From a virus: DNA of 24,111 bases. The DNA lies in IMG/VR virus record IMGVR_UViG_3300033153_001873, positions 1 through 24,111 of that record; one strand, 5' to 3'. A program made the position numbers and the translations under genes. The notes beneath the pieces are model-generated. The model searched no databases and had not been told where the DNA came from. It saw only the letters and a list, made by a program, of their open reading frames with translations. Position 1 is the first letter of the stretch, and each line of letters opens with the position of its first letter. Of this stretch, positions 7,025-13,124 are shown in pieces.

Positions 7025-9319
7025 ATGTCTACCTATGACACCGGCACATTCGATTCCGGCACGTTTGATGCTCCCGGTGAACTAGGTGGACTTGGAGGTT
7101 CCTCGTCACAGATTGACGCTGAACTGACGCAGGCTCGCTCCTGCCAGATGAACGAAGCTGCGAGCGGCGGCACAGGGTTCCGTGACGGGGAAACCACATG
7201 GATCTCCCACCGTCGCCACGTCAACACCACTCTTCGTGACGTAGCAGCGTTCCGGTTCAAGATATCTGTCGATGTCGGGTCTGCTGACTCCATTGACGCA
7301 GGCGAGTTCCTTTACTACTGGGCTGCGATAAATCAGGATGCTGCCTGCTCCGTTGTGGTTGTAGCCTGTGACGACCCGATTGGCTCTGCAGCTACGAACT
7401 CGCCCAAAGACCTGTACGACTCATACGCTGGGTCCAGTGCGATTGCCCATACTTCAATAGACAACAACAGCACCACCGTTGCGAACACGGTGGATGGGGC
7501 CGACCTCAACACCATGTTGGGAGAAGCTCTCGATAACGCTACGTGGACAGGCACTGAGAAGTACATCGCTGTTGTCATGCAGGGCGACAGCGGTGGCCCT
7601 ACCAACGCTCAGACTCAAGGCGGGGTCTCTGACACGAACCCTGCCACGCTGACGTTCACGGCCACCACAACGATCCCTCCGGTTCAGGAGACTGGCAACG
7701 CTCCCAAAGCTACGTCCCACGAGATCAACGTGTCCGGGTTCCACTGGATCGGCCGCACTGACATCTCATACGACGACGGGCTGGCAGGGCTGGAGGATCA
7801 ACGCAACTACGAGCGGTTCGATCCCATCACCACGATCAACAACACTGTGCATGTCTTCTTTGCTGGTGGCGGCTACGGACAGGTTCTCTCATACTCCCAG
7901 CAGCACCGGGACGTTCTCCTCGCACAGGGCTACTCGTACATCGACGCCAACTACAAGACCACTGGCCTGTACAACGACGCTGTATTCAACGAGAACCAGA
8001 ACCTCGGTTACACATGGCCGCAGCCGATTCAGGACAGCATCTGTCTTGTAGCCCACATCGTCAACGACGACAACGGTGACGGTGACACCGACTACTACCT
8101 GTCAGGCCACAGTGCTGGCTCCCATGTCGCCCTCTCCACCGCCCTGTTCCTCAACGACGAGACCTACTACCAGTCGAACTGCACCCACGAGTACACCCGC
8201 CAGTCCACGTTCTACGGGCTGATGACAGACAACTACCAGTTCGGCTTCGATCAAGGTGTCCCGTCACGTCAGAACCTCAAGCCGCCGAAGGGTGTGTATG
8301 GGTTCTCCACGCCGATCAACCTGCAAGGCACCTACCAAGACACCTCTCTCTCCTCTGCTGTACGAACCAACCTCCGCAACGCACTGGAAGCCCTGTCTGG
8401 TGGAGTGGAAGGTTCGTTCTCTGGTGGTGCCCCCATCAACGACTACGGCGACACAGACCTCTACCTCAACGGTGAGTTCGACCTTCAGGACGCCTACGAC
8501 GGTGGCATGAGAGACTCCCGTTCGGTCTACAACCGGCGTCCCCAGCTTGACCCCCACGGGTTCGGCACCAAGATCGGGACTGGCCGCCACTCGTTCCCAT
8601 GCCCAGTACTCATCGTTGAGGGTTGCGACTCCCGCTACTACGCCTTCAACAACCCGTCACTCCCCTCTGGCCCGTTCGGTCAGGGCGACAACGTGATTGG
8701 CAACACCTCTGGCAACTGGGAAGGAATGGCAGATGCACTGGATAACGCTGGTCACCCATACACGCCAGCGCCAAATGCTGAAGATGCGACGTACGGTTCG
8801 GCATTCACACCCTCCACGGATCGTTGGTCGGGTGACGAAGAAGACCTGAGCGCAGGCCCAGTCGTCTTCACCTCCTACGACGCCGCCGGTATCTCCGGTA
8901 TCGAAGGGCTTGAGTCAGGCCACGACAACAACTACTACTACGAGGGCAAGACGATCCACACCATCAAGGCTGGTGGTTTGGTTGACAAGTGGATCGCTCA
9001 GGTGGAAGGCCCGACCACAGTCTCGATCGCAACTCATGTTGAACCCGCTGTGTCCTCTGCCGGGTACAACGGAGAGGTTGCTTCCATCCCGATTCTTGTC
9101 GGTAGCGGTCAGATTGAGACACTCACCAGCGTGGACTCGTCCCCGACGGGCATCATCTTGGAAGGCCGACTTGCGATCCCCGGCGAGCAGATCGTAACTT
9201 TCACGGCCACAACTGGTGACATCACCGGCATTACCCCACCCACTCCACCTCCTCCTTCGGAGGCTGGGCCGAGAATCCCGAACATTCCAACCATCCCGCA
9301 GGTACCCAGTATCGGATAG
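7025..9319 (+). CDS. tail protein with an alpha/beta-hydrolase (esterase) domain
   Basis: This 764-residue protein has three regions. Residues 1-220 are beta-rich and begin with a Gly/Asp/Thr repeat (DTGTF-DSGTF) typical of minor tail proteins. Residues about 270-660 form an alpha/beta-hydrolase of the carboxylesterase type: an oxyanion loop FFAGGGYG (278-285), a GYSYIDANYK strand, and the nucleophile elbow GHSAG with Ser363. Asp535 follows the strand CPVLIVEGCD, and His633 in SGHD is the likely third triad member (His645 is an alternative). A beta domain follows (about 660-735), then a Pro-rich tail. Likely role: an adsorption protein that removes ester groups from host-surface polysaccharide or lipid. 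The substrate is unknown. A lysis esterase is an alternative because the amidase gene is next. Confidence 0.85.
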   Translation: MSTYDTGTFDSGTFDAPGELGGLGGSSSQIDAELTQARSCQMNEAASGGTGFRDGETTWISHRRHVNTTLRDVAAFRFKISVDVGSADSIDAGEFLYYWAAINQDAACSVVVVACDDPIGSAATNSPKDLYDSYAGSSAIAHTSIDNNSTTVANTVDGADLNTMLGEALDNATWTGTEKYIAVVMQGDSGGPTNAQTQGGVSDTNPATLTFTATTTIPPVQETGNAPKATSHEINVSGFHWIGRTDISYDDGLAGLEDQRNYERFDPITTINNTVHVFFAGGGYGQVLSYSQQHRDVLLAQGYSYIDANYKTTGLYNDAVFNENQNLGYTWPQPIQDSICLVAHIVNDDNGDGDTDYYLSGHSAGSHVALSTALFLNDETYYQSNCTHEYTRQSTFYGLMTDNYQFGFDQGVPSRQNLKPPKGVYGFSTPINLQGTYQDTSLSSAVRTNLRNALEALSGGVEGSFSGGAPINDYGDTDLYLNGEFDLQDAYDGGMRDSRSVYNRRPQLDPHGFGTKIGTGRHSFPCPVLIVEGCDSRYYAFNNPSLPSGPFGQGDNVIGNTSGNWEGMADALDNAGHPYTPAPNAEDATYGSAFTPSTDRWSGDEEDLSAGPVVFTSYDAAGISGIEGLESGHDNNYYYEGKTIHTIKAGGLVDKWIAQVEGPTTVSIATHVEPAVSSAGYNGEVASIPILVGSGQIETLTSVDSSPTGIILEGRLAIPGEQIVTFTATTGDITGITPPTPPPPSEAGPRIPNIPTIPQVPSIG

Positions 9320-9322
9320 GAT
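9317..9322 (+). promoter_or_regulatory. -10 hexamer TAGGAT, predicted leaderless start of the amidase gene
   Basis: TAGGAT begins on the stop codon of the esterase-domain gene and ends 6 bases before the ATG at 9329. The intervening CGTGAG is at most a poor Shine-Dalgarno. This promoter would let the amidase be transcribed separately from the tail gene. Confidence 0.4.
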
Positions 9323-9328
9323 CGTGAG

Positions 9329-9874
9329 ATGGCTATCACAGTTCTCGAAAACGGTTTCGTCTTTGTTCCACGCCCCGACTGGGACTACGACGCAGACTAC
9401 CCCTCAGCATCCCTACGCACTCCTGTGTCCACGGTGTACATCCACCACACTGTCACCAACCCCACAGCGAACCCCTGCAACGACGCCCGAACCGTTGAAC
9501 GAGTCCTCGACCAGCGTGGCCTTTCGGGTTACAACTACCTCTCCCACCCTGACGGAACGATTCTGGAACTGGCTGGAGAGAAACGTGGAGCGCATACCAA
9601 GGGTCAGAACTCCACGTCGATAGCCATCTCGCTGATCGGCAACTATGACCATCTTCAGCCCACTCTCATGCAGCTTGCTAACATTGCAAGGTGCATCAAC
9701 CTCCTTCGTCTGAAGGGCGTCCTCGTGCCGGACTTGGAGAAAATCCAGATCCTCCCGCACTCTGCTGCCCCCGGTGCGGCTACCGCCTGTCCCGGTGCCA
9801 ATGTAAGGCTCCCCCGCATAAATGGCCGTACCGCCGTTGAGTGGATTCGGTGGTTTGCTGCAACCGGCGTTTGA
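9329..9874 (+). CDS. N-acetylmuramoyl-L-alanine amidase (endolysin or wall-entry enzyme)
   Basis: This 181-residue, single-domain protein of the Amidase_2/PGRP fold cleaves the bond between N-acetylmuramic acid and L-alanine in peptidoglycan. Visible motifs: YIHHT (residues 37-41) with zinc ligand His39, GYNYLSHPDGTILE (67-80), the core strand SIAISLIGNY (97-106), and PHS...ATACPG with zinc ligands His144 and Cys154. The usual His-Arg-Asp reads His-Ser here. The length matches the catalytic domain alone, so there is no separate wall-binding domain, as in T7 lysozyme. It follows the esterase-domain gene with its own predicted promoter. It may act as endolysin, or as a virion enzyme since it lies among tail genes. 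The family call is firm; its timing is open. Confidence 0.92.
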   Translation: MAITVLENGFVFVPRPDWDYDADYPSASLRTPVSTVYIHHTVTNPTANPCNDARTVERVLDQRGLSGYNYLSHPDGTILELAGEKRGAHTKGQNSTSIAISLIGNYDHLQPTLMQLANIARCINLLRLKGVLVPDLEKIQILPHSAAPGAATACPGANVRLPRINGRTAVEWIRWFAATGV

Positions 9875-9880
9875 GTCGGT

Positions 9881-9886
9881 TACACT
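9881..9886 (+). promoter_or_regulatory. -10 hexamer TACACT (tandem copy), predicted leaderless start
   Basis: TACACT at 9881-9886 ends 7 bases before the ATG at 9894. A second TACACT follows directly (9887-9892). The gap after the amidase gene is 19 bases and contains no Shine-Dalgarno. The same hexamer in an extended -10 context occurs at 13111-13116. Confidence 0.45.
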
Positions 9887-9893
9887 TACACTC

Positions 9894-10037
9894 ATGGAAA
9901 ACCCGATCGTTGCAAAGGCGAACAAGCACCGGGGCGGCACGCAAATCGTCGTGTCCGTTCAGGAGTCGCACATCAACGGCAAGAACGGGAACGCTGCTGC
10001 CAATCCGGGTAGCTCTTACAAGCCGAAGAAGGGCTGA
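9894..10037 (+). CDS. 47-residue basic hypothetical protein
   Basis: A very short ORF (47 residues), Lys/Asn/Gly-rich, with a TQIVVSVQES strand, an INGKNGNAAANPGS linker and an SYKPKKG end. It has no transmembrane segment and no recognised domain. Support for coding comes from the -10 hexamer 7 bases upstream, the tight packing with the next small ORF (5-base gap), and the absence of any other ORF that would fill this region. The basic, unstructured look would suit a small nucleic-acid- or virion-associated peptide. Function unknown. Confidence 0.5.
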   Translation: MENPIVAKANKHRGGTQIVVSVQESHINGKNGNAAANPGSSYKPKKG

Positions 10038-10042
10038 CAATC

Positions 10043-10174
10043 ATGGCAAAGTCACAGGTCACCAAGGCCAAGGGCGCTCCGATCACCAAGCTCGGTGACA
10101 CTGGCGCAAAGAATCAGGGTCGCGATGAGAAGGCACAGTCCATCATCCCGAAGCCCTACGAACAGTCGAAGTAA
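10043..10174 (+). CDS. 43-residue basic hypothetical protein
   Basis: A short ORF of 43 residues, Lys/Gln-rich (MAKSQVTKAKGAP start, IIPKPYEQSK end), with no hydrophobic segment and probably unstructured. A possible ribosome-binding site, GAAGG, lies about 11 bases upstream, inside the end of the preceding 47-residue ORF. The start is 5 bases after that gene and the stop 6 bases before the next. Like its neighbour it is basic and ends in a Lys/Pro-rich tail, so the two may act together or be diverged copies; similarity is too weak to claim duplication. Function unknown. Confidence 0.5.
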   Translation: MAKSQVTKAKGAPITKLGDTGAKNQGRDEKAQSIIPKPYEQSK

Positions 10175-10180
10175 TCTCTC

Positions 10181-10531
10181 ATGGCCGTTCGGTCAACTAA
10201 CACGTACTCCGAGGGACTTCAGTCACTCATCCAAGACATTGCGTCCTTGCAGCTTGCACCGGACGCCAATGTTGAGTTCCTGATGCAGGTCCAGCAGATG
10301 ATTATCTCTGAGGCCCAAGCCCCCCTTCTTGCGCAGGCACAGGTGGCCCAACAGGGGCCACCTACACCCGGCAACGTCCAGCCCGCACCGCCCGTTCCCG
10401 GTGTTGGCGAGGGCGGGCCGGGTGGCCTTGCAGGTCTTCTCGGCGTAGGTGGTCCCGGTGGCGGCTCTGCTCCGCTACCTCCCGGCCCCGGTGGTGCAGC
10501 CCCCGGTGAGCTGGATCGCATTCTCGGCTGA
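10181..10531 (+). CDS. Pro/Gly-rich hypothetical protein
   Basis: This 116-residue protein has an N-terminal helical part (about 8-60: YSEGLQSLIQDIASLQL, then a FLMQVQQMIISEAQAPLLAQAQVAQ helix) and a C-terminal half made almost wholly of Pro and Gly with a few hydrophobics, ending ELDRILG. The tail is presumably a disordered linker and the last residues may be a binding motif. It lies just before the scaffold operon. The ribosome-binding site is poor, so it is probably translated by coupling from the small ORF 6 bases upstream. Function unknown; an assembly or minor virion role is a guess. Confidence 0.65.
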   Translation: MAVRSTNTYSEGLQSLIQDIASLQLAPDANVEFLMQVQQMIISEAQAPLLAQAQVAQQGPPTPGNVQPAPPVPGVGEGGPGGLAGLLGVGGPGGGSAPLPPGPGGAAPGELDRILG

Positions 10532-10534
10532 CCC

Positions 10535-10546
10535 CATCTGATACAG
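10535..10546 (+). repeat. 12-base direct repeat CATCTGATACAG, copy 1
   Basis: An exact 12-base word shared with 11463-11474. Each copy lies a few bases after a stop codon and before a highly expressed head gene (scaffold here, major capsid there). It contains the extended -10 element TGATACA, so it is best read as a shared promoter core. Confidence 0.6.
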
Positions 10547-10547
10547 T
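10539..10547 (+). promoter_or_regulatory. extended -10 promoter (TGA-TACAGT) for the scaffold gene
   Basis: TGA plus TACAGT (10542-10547) forms an extended -10 element. Counting 6-7 bases after the hexamer puts the predicted transcription start at about 10554-10555. That is inside the 5' arm of the hairpin at 10546-10575, so RNA started here would keep only two or three bases of that arm and the scaffold ribosome-binding site would stay open. Confidence 0.5.
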
Positions 10548-10581
10548 CCTCCTAGCACCCCATCGCTAGGAGGACTTTCTC
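10546..10581 (+). promoter_or_regulatory. perfect 11-bp hairpin that buries the scaffold ribosome-binding site; possible terminator
   Basis: GTCCTCCTAGC (10546-10556) is the exact reverse complement of GCTAGGAGGAC (10565-10575), with the 8-base loop ACCCCATC. The 3' arm contains AGGAGG (10568-10573), the Shine-Dalgarno of the scaffold gene, 8 bases before its ATG; the 5' arm contains the complementary CCTCCT. TTTCT follows the stem, so it may also act as a weak rho-independent terminator for read-through RNA. Pairing is seen directly; the regulatory role is inferred. Confidence 0.65.
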
Positions 10582-11460
10582 ATGGGTGAGTTTGTCGGAA
10601 CTGAAGAGACTGAGACCCCTGAGGTCGATCGTTCACAGAACATTGTGGACGACCTGAACGAGATGCTGGCTGACACGGACACCCAGCCCGTGCAGGAAGA
10701 GGTTGCGCCTGAGCCGCAGCCTGAGCCGGAAGCCCCCCAGTACATTCAGGTGGGTGAGGCGCAGTACGACGCTGCGATGGCTGAGGACATCAACCAGCTT
10801 GTCAACTGGGCGTCACAGCTCACCCCTGAGCAGTACGAGATCGTCAATCAGGCTCTGTACGGCCAGCCTGAGCAGGCACCAGAACCCACGCCGGAACCCA
10901 CCCCTGAGCCTGACCCCATCTCCTATGATGGCGTCGATGAGGAAACGGCTCAGATTCTCCGTCGTCAGGAAGAGGAGCTGGAAGCACTCAAGGCCCGCCT
11001 TGAGGAGACTGCCCAGCAGTCCGCATCCACTCATGCTGAAGTCGCGCAGCGCGAGGCGGCAGAAGCGCAGGCTCAGTTCGTTGCGATAGAGCAGAACGTC
11101 CAGCAGCAGCTTGCTGAACAGTACGGCTTCGATCAGGCTGACTTCGTGCGTGCCACTGAGGTCGCTGGCGAGATGGGACTGCTCCGTGGCATGATCGCCC
11201 AGCACGGCATGGAGGACGGGATCCGTCAGACCATGATGAGTGCCATCTACGCCGATGAGGGTCTGCGCCAGAAGGTTGTTGGCAACACTGTCGATCAGGG
11301 CGTGCAGCAGAAGCTGGCCGATGAGCGCCGTGACGCACAGGCTGCACTCAACCCGCAGGGTGGAACCAACATCCCGTCGCAGGATGCACTCAACCTTCCG
11401 ATCTCCGAGAAGCGTGCAGCCATGAAGGCCGACATCGACAAGATGCTTGGCAATCTGTAA
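10582..11460 (+). CDS. capsid scaffolding protein
   Basis: This 292-residue, very acidic protein lies directly upstream of the major capsid gene, the usual place of the scaffold. Residues 36-55 and 94-112 are Pro/Glu repeats (PEPQPEPE and EPTPEPTPEPDP). Residues about 116-182 are a strongly predicted coiled coil rich in Glu, Gln and Ala, followed by a helical part and a basic, helical C-terminus (about 275-292, EKRAAMKADIDKM) of the kind that binds coat protein. Scaffolds guide prohead assembly and leave before or during packaging. No protease is visible in the window. The gene has a strong AGGAGG site that can be sequestered by the hairpin upstream. Confidence 0.82.
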   Translation: MGEFVGTEETETPEVDRSQNIVDDLNEMLADTDTQPVQEEVAPEPQPEPEAPQYIQVGEAQYDAAMAEDINQLVNWASQLTPEQYEIVNQALYGQPEQAPEPTPEPTPEPDPISYDGVDEETAQILRRQEEELEALKARLEETAQQSASTHAEVAQREAAEAQAQFVAIEQNVQQQLAEQYGFDQADFVRATEVAGEMGLLRGMIAQHGMEDGIRQTMMSAIYADEGLRQKVVGNTVDQGVQQKLADERRDAQAALNPQGGTNIPSQDALNLPISEKRAAMKADIDKMLGNL

Positions 11461-11558
11461 CTCATCTGATACAGCATGGTCACTTGTTGCGATGAGATAC
11501 GGCTACTATTACTTCGGTAAGTAACCACTACTGATCGCACCTGATAGGAGAGCGACTC
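11461..11558 (+). promoter_or_regulatory. promoter and leader of the major capsid gene
   Basis: This 98-base gap is the most AT-rich stretch nearby. It holds the extended -10 word TGATACAGC (11467-11475). It also holds a candidate promoter TTGTTG (11484-11489), 17 bases, TATTAC (11507-11512); TACTAT at 11504-11509 is an alternative -10. A short UUCG-tetraloop hairpin, TTAC-TTCG-GTAA, lies at 11509-11520. A TGATAGGAG word (11542-11550) ends 8 bases before the ATG and supplies the Shine-Dalgarno AGGAG (11546-11550). The sites are read by eye; which promoter is used is unknown. Confidence 0.5.
11463..11474 (+). repeat. 12-base direct repeat CATCTGATACAG, copy 2
   Basis: Identical to 10535-10546. 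It starts two bases after the scaffold stop codon. Here the -10 hexamer reads TACAGC and no hairpin follows, unlike copy 1. Confidence 0.6.
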
Positions 11559-12521
11559 ATGGCAACACCCATTGGTGCCGATCATATCTCGGCCATCGTT
11601 AACCGGTACCTGATGCCGGACATCATCGACCTTGCGTACGACGGAAACCCGTTGTTCTACCGCTTGCACAACAGCAACCGGCGCATGGTGGACGGTGGAC
11701 CGCACATCGAGCAGCCCGTGATGAACTCGCAGTTCACCGCTGGTGGATCGTTCTCGGATCTTGAGACCCTCGACATGACGCCGCAGGACACGCTCCGCAC
11801 CGTCGCTTGGGACTGGAAAGAGAAGTACGTCCCGGTTGCGTTCTCGAACCTCACCATGGTGAAGCTGAACACCTCTGACTCGATCGCCAACGGCGTTGAG
11901 GTTCAGGTGCAGCAGGCTTCGATGACCATGGCTGAGCTTCTCGGTCAGGGCCTCTACTCCGATGGCAGCGATGCCAAGGAGATCGACGGTCTTCAGTCCG
12001 CCATCGACACCACTGGCACCTACGGCGGCATCGCTCGCTCTGGCTCCACTGGCTGGTGGAACGGTGTCACCGACTCGAACCTGAACCTGACGCAGGACTT
12101 CGCCACGGCGATGCCCGAACTCAACACGGCTCAGACCTCGGTCACGGTTGGCGGTCGTTTCCCGACCATCGCAGTCACCAACTCCGACGTGTACAACGCG
12201 GTTTGGAACATGCTGGTTGAGAAGCAGAACTTCTACACCGTCAACGAGAAGGACACGCAGCTCGCCGCTGCTGGCTTCAACAACTTCCTCTTCAACGGCA
12301 CCCCGTTCGTTGTGGATCCGAAGTGCCCTGCCGAAGAGCTGTACTTCCTCAACGAGGACTTCATCAAGCTCGTCGTCACGCCGCTCTCGGACTTCCGCAT
12401 GGAGCCGTTCCAGCAGGCATTCAATCAGGCTGCCATCGGAGCGAAGCTGCTCTGGACCGGTAACCTGATCGTCACCGCACCCAAGCTCCAGTACCGTGGT
12501 ACTGGCGTACTCAGCGCCTAA
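11559..12521 (+). CDS. major capsid protein
   Basis: This 320-residue protein follows the scaffold and precedes a decoration-like gene. The pattern fits a capsid protein of the HK97 fold: an N-terminal region (YLMPDIIDLAYDGNPLFYRL), an extended-loop-like stretch with TVAWDWKEKYVPVAFSNL (about 86-103), a long spine-type helix (about 112-135, IANGVEVQVQQASMTMAELLGQ), and a beta-rich C-terminal part ending ApKLQYRGTGVLSA. It forms the icosahedral shell. The Shine-Dalgarno AGGAG is 8 bases upstream. No N-terminal delta domain precedes it, consistent with a separate scaffold. Assignment by position, length and pattern; close relatives were not searched. Confidence 0.88.
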   Translation: MATPIGADHISAIVNRYLMPDIIDLAYDGNPLFYRLHNSNRRMVDGGPHIEQPVMNSQFTAGGSFSDLETLDMTPQDTLRTVAWDWKEKYVPVAFSNLTMVKLNTSDSIANGVEVQVQQASMTMAELLGQGLYSDGSDAKEIDGLQSAIDTTGTYGGIARSGSTGWWNGVTDSNLNLTQDFATAMPELNTAQTSVTVGGRFPTIAVTNSDVYNAVWNMLVEKQNFYTVNEKDTQLAAAGFNNFLFNGTPFVVDPKCPAEELYFLNEDFIKLVVTPLSDFRMEPFQQAFNQAAIGAKLLWTGNLIVTAPKLQYRGTGVLSA

Positions 12522-12530
12522 TAGGAGGCG
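12515..12530 (+). promoter_or_regulatory. small hairpin over the capsid stop codon and the next ribosome-binding site
   Basis: CGCCT (12515-12519) can pair with AGGCG (12526-12530) across a 6-base loop, covering the capsid TAA (12519-12521) and part of AGGAGG (12523-12528). Ribosomes finishing the capsid gene would melt it, coupling decoration synthesis to capsid synthesis. The stem is only 5 bp, so this is tentative. Confidence 0.3.
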
Positions 12531-12533
12531 AAC

Positions 12534-13022
12534 ATGGCAACAGCAAACATCACGCCGCCTACAGTTCTGGCGACGATCGACTACAGCACTGGTAAGGGCG
12601 AGAATGACATCCCTCTGGTGTGGGCACGCAATGTCACGGGCTACCCCGCTGACTCGGCTGTCGAAGTTGGAGATGCGGTTTCGACCGTCGCTCCGACCGT
12701 TGGCACCTATGTGGACGGAAAGCTCGTCCCCGGCTCCTCCAACCCCCTGTCGGTTGAGCCTGCTGCGTCTGGCACTGAGGGTCTCGTCGCTGGTGTTGCG
12801 CTGAACAGCGCAGCTGCTGGTGAGATCGTCCGTGTCGCTGACATCGGGTACGTCCGTTCCGTTGGAGCTGCCGAAGGTGACGGGCTTTCGCCCAACACTG
12901 GCGGTGTCTGCTCCGCTGGTGGCGCCCTCGGCGCAACCGACGCCTTCGTGGCACTCGGTGACGACATCCCGAACTTCTACGACGCGGTGTCCGCCACGCT
13001 GGTCCGCACCCGTAGCGCCTAG
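12534..13022 (+). CDS. probable head decoration/stabilisation protein
   Basis: This 162-residue, small, Ala/Gly/Val-rich, beta-type protein comes immediately after the major capsid gene. The pattern PADSAVEVGDAV, later GLVAGVALNSAAAGEIVRVADIG, resembles capsid decoration proteins of the DUF2190 kind, in which a 'G.al..aaaGe.v.v...G.v' segment is typical. Decoration proteins bind the outside of the expanded capsid and stabilise it. It has a strong AGGAGG site 5 bases upstream of the ATG. A rho-independent terminator follows, so it is the last gene of the head operon. The position is strong, the family call moderate. Confidence 0.7.
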   Translation: MATANITPPTVLATIDYSTGKGENDIPLVWARNVTGYPADSAVEVGDAVSTVAPTVGTYVDGKLVPGSSNPLSVEPAASGTEGLVAGVALNSAAAGEIVRVADIGYVRSVGAAEGDGLSPNTGGVCSAGGALGATDAFVALGDDIPNFYDAVSATLVRTRSA

Positions 13023-13071
13023 TTCATCCCACCCGAGGGGACTCCTCCACCCCTCACCTCCCACTGAGATT

Positions 13072-13106
13072 GACCTCCCGGTATCACCGGGGGGTCTTTC
13101 TCGTTT
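13072..13106 (+). terminator. rho-independent terminator after the capsid operon
   Basis: GACCTCCCGGT (13072-13082) pairs with ACCGGGGGGTC (13086-13096) over 11 positions with one T-G wobble and a 3-base loop. It is followed by the T-rich tail TTTCTCGTTT (13097-13106). A weaker 6-bp inverted repeat, GAGGGG...CCCCTC, lies upstream at about 13035-13055. The rest of the 102-base gap holds only the next promoter. Confidence 0.85.
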
Positions 13107-13107
13107 C

Positions 13108-13116
13108 TGATACACT
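13108..13116 (+). promoter_or_regulatory. extended -10 promoter (TGA-TACACT)
   Basis: TGA-TACACT lies two bases after the terminator T-tract and ends 8 bases before the ATG at 13125. No Shine-Dalgarno precedes that ATG, so a leaderless or nearly leaderless transcript is predicted. It shares the TCTGATA core with the sites at 42, 10538 and 11466. Confidence 0.55.
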
Positions 13117-13124
13117 CCTAACTC

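Noticed and set aside
11476-11520. A 14-codon leader peptide ORF before the capsid gene with four consecutive leucine codons (CTA, CTA, TTA, CTT)
   Set aside because: Attractive as an attenuator, but it has no ribosome-binding site, its ATG directly abuts a -10-like hexamer so that promoter could not transcribe it, and the AT-rich codons coincide with a candidate promoter.
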